Source: Streptosporangium nondiastaticum
GTDB lineage: Bacteria > Actinomycetota > Actinomycetes > Streptomycetales > Streptomycetaceae
DNA: 64,000 nucleotides
Direction: 5' to 3'
NCBI RefSeq assembly: GCF_003011965.1
Contig: NZ_PXWG01000006.1
Span: forward strand, 1 to 64,000
The notes under the pieces are model-generated. The model saw nothing but the letters and a program-made list of their open reading frames with translations, made no database searches and had not been told where the DNA came from. The translations under genes were made by a program, and so were the position numbers. Positions 32,607 through 39,632 of this stretch are shown here, in pieces (the stretch's first letter is position 1; each line of letters opens with the position of its first letter).

Positions 32607-34865
32607 GTGCCAATCCATCCGGGCATGGTCGAGGACCTCTCGGCCGGCGTCCTGGCCCTGTACGCGGATGCCGAGCAACGGCTGCTCGGCATCGTCGCGC
32701 GACAGCTCGCCGACGGCGCCGAGGCGCCCGGTTGGGCCACGGCCAAGCTGCGGGATATCCAGGCGCTACGCCGTGGAGCGCAGGGCGTCGTCGACGCCCT
32801 CGGCACGGCCATGCAGACCGAGGTATTCGACGCGGTCGCCGAGGCGTACAACGTCGGTGCCCGGTCGGGTCTGGCCGAGCTCGGCGCCCTGGACGACGGC
32901 GACGCCCGCCGGATCGCCGAGAGCACGCCCGCCGGCCGTGCCGTGGACCGCCTCGCGCAGGAGACGATCGATCTCGTCAAGGCCACCCACCGCGGCATTC
33001 TGCGCGGCGTGGAGGACGGCTACCGGCAGGTGATCGCCGAGGTGTCCGCAACGCCCCTGCTCGGCGTCGACACCCGGCGGCAGGCCACGCAGCGCGCCAT
33101 GGAACGGTTTGCCGACCGCGGGTTGAAGACGTTCGTGGACCGGGCCGGCCGGTCGTGGTCGATGACCTCGTATGCCGAGATGGCCACCCGCACCAGCGTC
33201 GGGCGCGCCGCGGTCGAGGGACACACCGACCGTCTGCGCGCTGCTGGCCTCAACCTCGTGATCGTCTCCAACGCCCCCCACGAGTGCCCACTCTGTAAGC
33301 CGTTCGAGGGCAAAGTGCTGTCGATCGACGGCCCGTCGGGGGCGCGCGAGGTGGACGTCGAGCACGCCGTCGAGGACGGCCGCACCGTGCGTGTGGACAT
33401 CGCCGGATCGCTCGACGAAGCGCGTACCCGCGGGTTCCAGCACCCCAATTGCAGACACTCGGTCGCCGCCTACTTGCCCGGTGTCACCCGCGAGCCCGTC
33501 GAGCACTCCACCGACCCCGACGGCTACGAAGCGAGCCAGCGACAGCGGGCGATCGAGCGTGGCATCCGCAAGTGGAAGAACCGTGCCGCCGCCGCGACCG
33601 ACCCGGACGCGAAGAAGGTGGCCGAGGCCAAGGTGCGCGCGTGGCAGAAGAAGCAGCGCGAGCACCTGGCCGCGCATCCCGAGCTCATCCGGCGCCGCGA
33701 GCGCGAGCAGATCGGCGGCGGCAACCTCCCGCCGGCCCGTGGTACGGCTGGGCGGACCGGCACACCGAGTGGCCCGGGGTCGGATGCGGTCGAGGCTGCG
33801 CGCGTGCGCTCCGGCGACGCGCGCACCCTGCGCGAGATGAGCGACGAGCAGCTCGGCGCCGCCGTCCGCTCGGACGTCCTCGACCGGCGTGACCGGGACC
33901 GGATCGGCTCCGAGGCCGACCGGCGCGACGAGCAGGTGCTGCTCGACCGCGTGCGCCCCGCCGGCCGTCTGGCCGACAACTTGGCCGTCTTCTCCGACGA
34001 CGAGCTCGCACGCGCCTCCGGCCACCTGGGCGACGACGACATGCTGCGCGTCATGGCCGAGATGGACCGACGCGACATCGACGCCGCCCTGCCTGGCGCC
34101 CGCCGCGACCTGATCGGCCTTTCCGAGCGCGAGCTCGCCAACCGCGCGCCCCGCGCCGGCGACACCGAGCGCGCTGCCCTGGATGCCGAGGCGCACCGTC
34201 GGCAGTTGCTCGGCAGCGTGTTCCCCGGCGGTCGGCTGGCCGCGGATCTCTCTGGCGTCGGCGACGACGTCCTCGGGTGGGCGATCCGGTACGCCAGGGA
34301 CGACGACGCGCTGCGGATCGCCGAAGAGCTCGACCGCCGGTACCCGCCGGCCCCGATGCCGAAGGCGGCCGGGGCGCACACCATCGAGGGACAGCTCGCC
34401 GACCGCGCCGCCCTCGACGAGGTCCTCGGCCCGGCCGGCGGCCCCGACGACTGGGCGCACCTGGCCGACAACCTGCCCGACGATCCGTACGCGGGTATGT
34501 CCTCGGCCGAGCGTTGGGTCGCCGAGCGCGAGGCCGAGCAGCAGGCGCAGCGCACCGCCTACACCCGCGAGCAGGTGCGGGAGATGTACCGCGAGCACGT
34601 GTACGCGTCCTACCTCGCTGCTGAGGATGAGCTGCGCGGGGTGCTGCTGTCCCGCGAGGCCGACGCTGCCGGCGTCGACCCGATCACTCTGTTCACCGGG
34701 CCGGCGCACGTCGCCTATGCCCGTGCTTCGGAAGAGCTCAAGCGGTGGTGGCAGGTTCACCCGCGCACTACGCTTGCGGAGTACACGGAGCAGGTCACCG
34801 GCATACGGAGCAGCGCTGCGGACACCGCCCGCGCCCGCCGCACTGACCACGACAACAAGCTCTGA
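32607..34865 (+). CDS. Minor capsid protein (MuF/min_cap2-like) with C-terminal repeat module
   Basis: A 752-residue protein. Residues 1 to about 330 match the phage minor capsid type that sits inside the head near the portal: helical DLSAGVLALYADAEQRLLGIVARQL at the start, TRTSVGRAAVEGHTDRLRAAG, the NAPHECPLCKPFEGKVLS turn and the HPNCRHSVAAYLPG end. Residues about 400-570 hold four degenerate repeats of 40-50 residues with the pattern S-D/E-x-x-L-x-x-A then D-D-D-x-L-R-x-x-x-E-x-D-R-R. The last 150 residues are an additional helical domain (REQVREMYREHVYASYLAAEDEL). The extension is large for the family; it could be ejected with DNA. Confidence 0.85.
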   Translation: MPIHPGMVEDLSAGVLALYADAEQRLLGIVARQLADGAEAPGWATAKLRDIQALRRGAQGVVDALGTAMQTEVFDAVAEAYNVGARSGLAELGALDDGDARRIAESTPAGRAVDRLAQETIDLVKATHRGILRGVEDGYRQVIAEVSATPLLGVDTRRQATQRAMERFADRGLKTFVDRAGRSWSMTSYAEMATRTSVGRAAVEGHTDRLRAAGLNLVIVSNAPHECPLCKPFEGKVLSIDGPSGAREVDVEHAVEDGRTVRVDIAGSLDEARTRGFQHPNCRHSVAAYLPGVTREPVEHSTDPDGYEASQRQRAIERGIRKWKNRAAAATDPDAKKVAEAKVRAWQKKQREHLAAHPELIRRREREQIGGGNLPPARGTAGRTGTPSGPGSDAVEAARVRSGDARTLREMSDEQLGAAVRSDVLDRRDRDRIGSEADRRDEQVLLDRVRPAGRLADNLAVFSDDELARASGHLGDDDMLRVMAEMDRRDIDAALPGARRDLIGLSERELANRAPRAGDTERAALDAEAHRRQLLGSVFPGGRLAADLSGVGDDVLGWAIRYARDDDALRIAEELDRRYPPAPMPKAAGAHTIEGQLADRAALDEVLGPAGGPDDWAHLADNLPDDPYAGMSSAERWVAEREAEQQAQRTAYTREQVREMYREHVYASYLAAEDELRGVLLSREADAAGVDPITLFTGPAHVAYARASEELKRWWQVHPRTTLAEYTEQVTGIRSSAADTARARRTDHDNKL

Positions 34866-34884
34866 TCTACGGAGGGTTCACGGG

Positions 34885-35055
34885 ATGGGTGCGCGGGTCG
34901 ACATCGTCCAGGCCATGCAGGACGGACGCCGCGCGGGCGCCGCCGGCGATCGACCGACCGCGTGCCCCTACCCGGCCGGGAACCTGCTGCGCTCCGCGTG
35001 GCTGCGCGGGTACGCCGCCGCCCGCCCTCTCCTTAACGAGGCCAACCCCCAGTAG
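34885..35055 (+). CDS. Rmf/CrpP-like small protein (ribosome modulation factor family)
   Basis: A 56-residue protein with GGAGGG upstream. Its pattern AMQDGRRAGAAGDRP, then CPY, then RSAWLRGYAAAR lines up with E. coli ribosome modulation factor (H-Q-x-G-x-x-A-G-x-A-G ... CPY ... R-S-x-W-L-x-G). Rmf dimerises 70S ribosomes in hibernation; the related CrpP modifies fluoroquinolones in some reports. Here it is embedded between minor capsid and scaffold genes and should be made late in infection. Whether it acts on ribosomes is untested. Confidence 0.72.
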   Translation: MGARVDIVQAMQDGRRAGAAGDRPTACPYPAGNLLRSAWLRGYAAARPLLNEANPQ

Positions 35056-35299
35056 CGGCAGGCGGGAAGACTCCGCCACCGCCCGCAGGTCCCGCCGCTC
35101 ACCAGGAGCACCGCCGACTCGAAATCGGCCGGGACCACCGGGGCCGCGCCGCCCATTAGTAACCGACCTCCGCCCCGCACGGTGCGGGGGTGAGCCGAAC
35201 GGGGTCGCAAGCTCGCGCGGCCCCCTTCCCTCTCTTCACGGCCCGCCCTCGGCGGGCCTTTTTCATGCCCGCACACGAGCCCGGAGGGCCCCTTTCCGC
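35056..35299 (+). other. Structured non-coding stretch between the Rmf-like gene and the scaffold gene
   Basis: No gene is supported. 35088-35136 can fold into a three-way junction: GGTCCCG pairs with CGGGACC, enclosing a GCTC/GAGC hairpin and a GCCGA-CTCGAAA-TCGGC hairpin whose 7-nt loop equals the anticodon loop of tRNA-Ser(CGA). A second hairpin (CCCCGC/GCGGGG) follows near 35173-35189, and a terminator at 35240-35263. A complete tRNA is not present, as no T-arm is found. Confidence 0.45.
35240..35263 (+). terminator. Rho-independent terminator before the scaffold gene
   Basis: GGCCCGCC pairs with GGCGGGCC across a CTC loop and is followed by five T residues, the only textbook U-tract terminator in the window. 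It would uncouple head-gene transcription, raising capsid expression only if a promoter lies downstream or if antitermination operates. Confidence 0.8.
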
Positions 35300-35908
35300 A
35301 TGTCCGAGACCCCCGCCGCCCCCGCGGCAGTAGGTACCGATCCCACTCCGTCAGCCCCGGAATCCACTACCCCGGCGGCCCCGGCCGCCGTTCCTTCGGT
35401 GCCCGACTCAGCCATCGAGCAGCAGCTCGTCGACGCGCAGCAGCGCGCGAGCGCCGAGGCTGAGCGCGCCACGCAGCTACAGGCCGCGCTCGACGCGGTG
35501 AACAAGGCGCTGAACCCGGATGCCAAGGACGGCGAGCAGGACCCGAACGCGCTCGCCGCCGCGGTCGCCGAGCGCGACCGACAGCTCGCCGACGCCGCCG
35601 CGCAACTGCGCACCGCGCAGGTAGAGCTCGCCGCCTACAAGGCCGCCGCCGAGCAGGGCGCCCGCGCCGACCGGCTGCTGAACAGCCGCGTTTTCGTCGA
35701 CGGTCTCGCCGCCCTCGACCCGGCCGACGCGAAGTTCGGTGAGCAGCTCGCCGCAGCGATCACGGCCGCTGTCGACGGCGACCCCGACCTGTACCGCGCC
35801 GTTCCGGCCGGCCCCGCGCGGGGCGGCGCGGAGTTCACCGGCGCGCCGGCCGCGCCTGCCAGGCCGGCCAACCTCCGCGACGCCATCGCCGCCCGGCTTG
35901 GCGCCTAA
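35300..35908 (+). CDS. Capsid scaffolding protein
   Basis: A 202-residue protein with a Pro/Ala/Thr-rich N-terminus, a long coiled coil (about residues 45-120, AEAERATQLQAALDAVNKAL and AERDRQLADAAAQLRTAQVELAAY), and a short C-terminal domain ending NLRDAIAARLGA, the likely capsid-contacting helix. Its position directly before the major capsid gene and its all-helical acidic composition identify it. No separate prohead protease is recognised, so scaffold removal may not need one. Confidence 0.85.
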   Translation: MSETPAAPAAVGTDPTPSAPESTTPAAPAAVPSVPDSAIEQQLVDAQQRASAEAERATQLQAALDAVNKALNPDAKDGEQDPNALAAAVAERDRQLADAAAQLRTAQVELAAYKAAAEQGARADRLLNSRVFVDGLAALDPADAKFGEQLAAAITAAVDGDPDLYRAVPAGPARGGAEFTGAPAAPARPANLRDAIAARLGA

Positions 35909-35926
35909 CCCCTAGGAGCACCACCC

Positions 35927-36898
35927 ATGGCAATCACCCTTGCCGACGCCAAACTGAACACACAGGACGATGTCGACGTCCAGGTGATCGACGAATTCAG
36001 CAAGAGCTCATGGCTACTGGACAACATGACGTTCGACGACGTCGTGAACCCGGCCGGCGGCGGCGCCACCCTGACTTACGGATACACCCGTCTCGTCACC
36101 GAGCGCGGCGCGAGCTTCCGTCAGCTTGGGACCGAGTACGGCACCGAGCAGGCCAAGCGCGCCCGCGCGACGGTCGACCTGACGGTGTTGGGCGGCGCCT
36201 TTGAGATCGACCGGGTTCTCGCCAATCTTGGCCCCGCCGCGACCGCCGAGGTCGCGTTTCAGATGGGCCAGACAATCAAGTCGGCCACGGCGTTCTTCTC
36301 CGACCAGGTCATCAACGGCACCAAGAACACGTCGACAGCGACCGGTTTCGAGGGGCTGTCGAAGATCCTCGCCGGCAGTTCGACCGAGTTCAAGGCGCCG
36401 GCTGACTGGTCCGCGCCCGCCGATCAGGCCGCCGCGCACAACGCGCTCGACTCCCTCGATGAGTTCCTCGGCCTGCTCGACGGCACCCCTTCGGCTCTGC
36501 TCGGCAACAAGAAGACGATTGCCCGCGTCCGCAGCCTGGCGCGCCGGGCCGGCTACTACAGCCGCACGGAAAACAGCTTCGGGCAGACCGTCGAGTCGTA
36601 CAACGGCATCCCCTTCATTGACCTGGGCGCCAAGGCCGGCACTGCCGATCCCGTGATCGGCATCGACAGCAAGACCGGCGCAAGTGATCTCTACGCCGTC
36701 CGCCTCGGCCTTGATGCCTTCCACGGCGTCTCGGCCATGGGTGGACAGATCGTTCGTCAGTGGCTGCCCGACTTTTCGACCGCCGGCGCCGTCAAGCGAG
36801 GCGAGGTCGAGCTCGGCCCCGTCGCCGTCGTCCTCAAGGCGACCAAGAGCGCGGCTGTCTGGCGCGGGATCAAGGTGCAGCCGGCCGTCGCGGGGTGA
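35927..36898 (+). CDS. Major capsid protein
   Basis: The 323-residue shell protein, probably HK97-fold. Visible family-like stretches are QDDVDVQVIDEFSKSSWLLDNM at the N-terminus, TRLVTERGASFRQLGTEYGTEQ, a long central helix region (AFQMGQTIKSATAFFSDQVI), and SYNGIPFIDLGAKAG in the peripheral domain. CTAGGAGCACC precedes the ATG. It follows the scaffold gene and precedes connector genes. Expected to be the most abundant virion protein. Confidence 0.9.
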   Translation: MAITLADAKLNTQDDVDVQVIDEFSKSSWLLDNMTFDDVVNPAGGGATLTYGYTRLVTERGASFRQLGTEYGTEQAKRARATVDLTVLGGAFEIDRVLANLGPAATAEVAFQMGQTIKSATAFFSDQVINGTKNTSTATGFEGLSKILAGSSTEFKAPADWSAPADQAAAHNALDSLDEFLGLLDGTPSALLGNKKTIARVRSLARRAGYYSRTENSFGQTVESYNGIPFIDLGAKAGTADPVIGIDSKTGASDLYAVRLGLDAFHGVSAMGGQIVRQWLPDFSTAGAVKRGEVELGPVAVVLKATKSAAVWRGIKVQPAVAG

Positions 36899-36902
36899 TC
36901 GC

Positions 36903-37298
36903 GTGCGCCGCCCTTACTCGACCCCGGAGCAGCTCTCCACATGGCTTGGCACGCCGGCCCCGTCGGATGCCGAGCGGCTGATCAGTAGGGCGTCGGAGGA
37001 CATCGACAGTGCGCTGCTGACCGCGATCTATCCCGTAGACGAGGACGGCGACCCGCTCGACCCGCGGATCGCGCAGGCCCTCGCCGACGCGACGTGCGCG
37101 CAGGTCGAGTACCAGCTCGCCACCGGCGACGACGGGACGGGCGCGAGCGGCACATGGGACTCGGTCTCGATCGGCCCCGTGAGCCTGTCCGGCCGCACCG
37201 GGCGCAGCGCCGGCTCGTCCGGCGTCGAGCTCGCCCCGCGCGCCGACCGCGCCCTGCGCCGTGCCGGCCTGTCGCCCGGACGGATCTACGCATGGTGA
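36903..37298 (+). CDS. Head-tail connector (adaptor) protein
   Basis: A 131-residue helical adaptor of the gp6/gp15 type that binds below the portal. It begins YSTPEQLSTWLGTPAPSDAERLISRASEDIDSALL, the characteristic helical pattern, and has a Gly/Ser-rich C-terminal part with SIGPVSLSGRTG. GTG start four bases after the capsid stop; it overlaps the next gene by 7 bp. Confidence 0.82.
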   Translation: MRRPYSTPEQLSTWLGTPAPSDAERLISRASEDIDSALLTAIYPVDEDGDPLDPRIAQALADATCAQVEYQLATGDDGTGASGTWDSVSIGPVSLSGRTGRSAGSSGVELAPRADRALRRAGLSPGRIYAW

Positions 37299-37615
37299 CC
37301 CGCGTCCCGCCGGCCCTGCTGCGCCACCGGATCACCGTCGAGCCGTACGCGGGCGAGGGAGCGTACGGCGCGCAGTACCGGCACGTCATCCCGGACGTGC
37401 CGGCGCTCGTCGACTCCTCCCCGCGGCTCGTCCGCGCCGCGGACGGCCGACAGGTCACCGCCACCGCGACCGTGATAGCGGGGCCGACGCTGGACTGCCC
37501 ACCCGGATCGAAGATCACCCTGCCCGACGGTCGCACCACCACGGCGATCACCGTCAACCACCACACCGCCCCGGGCCTGCCGGTACCCGCCTGTACGGAG
37601 GTGAGCTGCGAGTGA
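37292..37615 (+). CDS. Head closure (stopper) protein
   Basis: 107 residues, mostly beta strands: RHRITVEPYAGEGAYGAQY, VPALVDSSPRLVRAADG and TATATVIAGPTLDCPPGSKITLPDGRTTTAITV. This layout corresponds to SPP1 gp16/HK97-type stoppers, and it sits in the right place between adaptor and tail-completion genes. ATG at 37292 (a GTG one codon on is also possible). Confidence 0.72.
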   Translation: MVTRVPPALLRHRITVEPYAGEGAYGAQYRHVIPDVPALVDSSPRLVRAADGRQVTATATVIAGPTLDCPPGSKITLPDGRTTTAITVNHHTAPGLPVPACTEVSCE

Positions 37616-37965
37616 GTCAGTCCGTACGGATCCAGTGGAACGGCGCCGCCGCAACCGAGCTCATGCACCGAGCTGCTGCTCGGGGGCTGCTGCTCGGCGC
37701 CGAGCATGTGCTCGCCGCGAGCAGACAGCGCGTTCCGATCGCCGAAGGCACCCTCGAACGCTCCGGTGCCGTCTCCGTCGACGAGCAGTCGATGACGGCC
37801 GCGGTTTCCTACGACACCCCGTACGCGCGCCGCGTGCACGAGGACATGACCGCCCGGCACAGCCCTGGCCGGTCCGCGAAGTACCTCGAATCCGTGCTGC
37901 CAGAGGTATCCGGCGAGGTGCAGGCGCTGATCACGGCGCAGGTCCGGCGCGCGCTGGGTGGCTGA
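37612..37965 (+). CDS. Neck/tail-completion protein, HK97 gp10-like
   Basis: 117 residues of the HK97 gp10/minor capsid type: a central ARGLLLGAEHVLAASRQRVPIAEGTLERS helix and strand, AAVSYDTPYARRVHEDM and the end KYLESVLPEVSGEVQALITAQVRRAL. GTG start overlaps the previous stop (GTGA) and its stop overlaps the next ATG, so translation is coupled. Confidence 0.8.
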   Translation: MSQSVRIQWNGAAATELMHRAAARGLLLGAEHVLAASRQRVPIAEGTLERSGAVSVDEQSMTAAVSYDTPYARRVHEDMTARHSPGRSAKYLESVLPEVSGEVQALITAQVRRALGG

Positions 37966-38396
37966 TGTCGTACACGACTGATCTCCTGGACGGTCTCGCC
38001 CGACTCCTGCACGAGCAGGGCGTCGGCACCTACCGGCCCGAGGGCGTGTACCTCCCGGGCGAGACCGCGATCACCGTCGCCGTCATGCCGCCGGCCCCCG
38101 ACCGCGCGATCTGTCTCTCGGCCTATGCCGTCGCCGACTCGCCCGTGCTCACCGACACGACGACTGGCGTGCAGGTGCGCACCCGCGCCGGGGCTGACCC
38201 GCGCGAGGTCGACGCCCTCGACGACGCCGTGTACGAGCTCGTTCATGCCTCCGGCCCCCACCTGTTCGGTTCCGTGCGCGTGCAGCTCATCACCCGCGCT
38301 TCGGGGGCCCCGATCGGCGCCGACTCCTCCGGCCGCATGGAGCGGACCAGCAACTACTACGCCCGCGCACACCGCCGGGCCCCACACCTTGAATAG
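37965..38396 (+). CDS. Tail terminator protein
   Basis: A 143-residue protein with the order strand-helix-strand of tail terminators that cap the tail tube at the head-proximal end: LLDGLARLLHEQGVGTYRPEGVYLPGETA, AICLSAYAVADSPVLTDTTTGVQVRTRAG and DDAVYELVHASG. Placed just before the tail tube gene as expected. Confidence 0.8.
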   Translation: MSYTTDLLDGLARLLHEQGVGTYRPEGVYLPGETAITVAVMPPAPDRAICLSAYAVADSPVLTDTTTGVQVRTRAGADPREVDALDDAVYELVHASGPHLFGSVRVQLITRASGAPIGADSSGRMERTSNYYARAHRRAPHLE

Positions 38397-38404
38397 GAGG
38401 CGCA

Positions 38405-38920
38405 TTGGCCACCCCGACGCCGCCGGCCGAGACCGTGACCGCGCTCGCGCGCCGGTACCGGCTGGAGATCAACACCAGCAACACCGGTACCCCCGCGTGG
38501 TCGCTGCTCCCCGGCATTACCGAGTTCGCCCCGAAGATCGAGCCGACGCAGCAGGACGTGACCACCTACGACGCCGAGGGGTGGTCCGAGCAGGCTGTGA
38601 CCATGCTCGCGTGGTCGATCGAGACGACGATCGCGCACCGCGCGCACCCTGTGACCGGCGCTTTCAACCCGACTCAGGAATTCGTCCGCAAGGCTTCCTT
38701 GTCGTTCGGTGCCGCGTCCTATGTGAACGTCCGCTACTACGACCGGACCGGCGCCGACGAGGCGTACGAGGGCGTTGCCCTGGTGACGTGGGAGCCCGAT
38801 GGTGGCGGGCCCGACGAGGTTGACACCATCAAGATCACGCTTACTGGTTCCGGGCCGCTGAAGCCGATTGCCAACCCGGCGCCGGCCACACCGCCGAAGC
38901 CTGCCGGGGGTGGTAGCTGA
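38405..38920 (+). CDS. Major tail (tube) protein
   Basis: A 171-residue tube subunit. TTG start with AGGAGGCG upstream. The beta-rich sequence includes YRLEINTSNTGTPAWSLLPGITEFAPKIEPTQQDVTTYDAEGW, typical of actinophage tube proteins, and a C-terminal FNPTQEFVRKASLSFG with a Pro-rich end. It overlaps the next gene by one base (TGATG), consistent with coupled translation of tube and assembly chaperone. Confidence 0.88.
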   Translation: MATPTPPAETVTALARRYRLEINTSNTGTPAWSLLPGITEFAPKIEPTQQDVTTYDAEGWSEQAVTMLAWSIETTIAHRAHPVTGAFNPTQEFVRKASLSFGAASYVNVRYYDRTGADEAYEGVALVTWEPDGGGPDEVDTIKITLTGSGPLKPIANPAPATPPKPAGGGS

Positions 38921-39405
38921 TGGCATTCGAGGCTCTCGACGAGCTGCTCGACGAGGCCCTGCACCTGCCGATCGCCGGCCGCGTGTACCGGGTACCTGCC
39001 CCGTCCGCCGAGGTCGGGCTGCGGGTACAAGCCATCGTGCACGCGGCCGCTGTTGCCGCGGACGGCGGACGGGCAGACGAGCAGATCCTCGCCGACGCTG
39101 CCGAGCGCGACCTGTACGCGGACGTCCTCGGCTCCGCGCACGGCGAGATGGTCGCCGATGGCGTTCCCTGGCCCGCACTCAAGCACAGCGCCCTTACCGC
39201 CATGGTGTGGATCTCGCAGGACAAGGCCGCGGCAGAGAAGTTCTGGAACACGGCCGGCGACCCTTCTCGGGTGGCCCCGAACCGAGCAGCGCGCCGCAGC
39301 AACCCATCGGCCGCGGCGAGTACGACGAGGTCTCGGGGCTCTACGAGTGGTACGAGTACCCGCCCGGCACCGCCCCGCGCCAAGGGCAAGCAGCGCCGGC
39401 ACTGA
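38920..39405 (+). CDS. Tail assembly chaperone, short form (gpG-like)
   Basis: A 161-residue chaperone. It begins FEALDELLDEALHLPIAGRVYRVPAPSAEVGL and contains HAAAVAADGG and the PALKHSALTAMVWISQDKAAAEKFW helix. After about residue 118 the sequence becomes Ser/Arg/Thr-rich low complexity, which suggests the 0-frame tail is only a leftover and the functional extension is in the -1 frame. It sits between the tube and tape-measure genes, the fixed position of G/T chaperones. Confidence 0.85.
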   Translation: MAFEALDELLDEALHLPIAGRVYRVPAPSAEVGLRVQAIVHAAAVAADGGRADEQILADAAERDLYADVLGSAHGEMVADGVPWPALKHSALTAMVWISQDKAAAEKFWNTAGDPSRVAPNRAARRSNPSAAASTTRSRGSTSGTSTRPAPPRAKGKQRRH

Positions 39406-39626
39406 CCTGGGCGCAGATCCTCTCCGAGTGGCCGCTCGTCGAGGCGGATCTGCACGAGGTCTACGGCATCGATCTCGGCGACGAGCGCCTGCTGCGCTCG
39501 CGCTCCTGGCGGTGGCTGCGACTGCGCATCCTCGCCCTTCTCTCTGCTGAATCGCGGCTCGCACGCGTGCTCACACCCCCGCCCGACTCCCCCGCCCCGA
39601 AGGGCGGCATGACCACCCGGAGGTGA
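38920..39626 (+). CDS. Tail assembly chaperone, -1 frameshift fusion (gpGT-like)
   Basis: The -1 frame stays open from upstream of the G gene to 39626 and encodes a protein-like stretch (EYDEVSGLYEWYEYPPG, LTWAQILSEWPLVEADLHEVYGIDL and LRLRILALLS) with no ATG, GTG or TTG start of its own in the useful region. By analogy with lambda and actinophage G/GT genes it is made by -1 slippage from the G frame. A slip somewhere in 39261-39280 is most likely; C-CCT-TCT at 39261-39267 is the nearest approach to a slippery heptamer but is imperfect. The GT protein would recruit the tape measure. Confidence 0.72.
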
Positions 39627-39632
39627 TGAGCA

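Noticed and set aside
35088..35136. tRNA-Ser(CGA) gene
   Set aside because: Only an anticodon-like arm, a short D-like hairpin and a closing stem can be drawn; there is no T-arm sequence (GTTCRA) or proper variable arm, so it is listed as a structured region instead.
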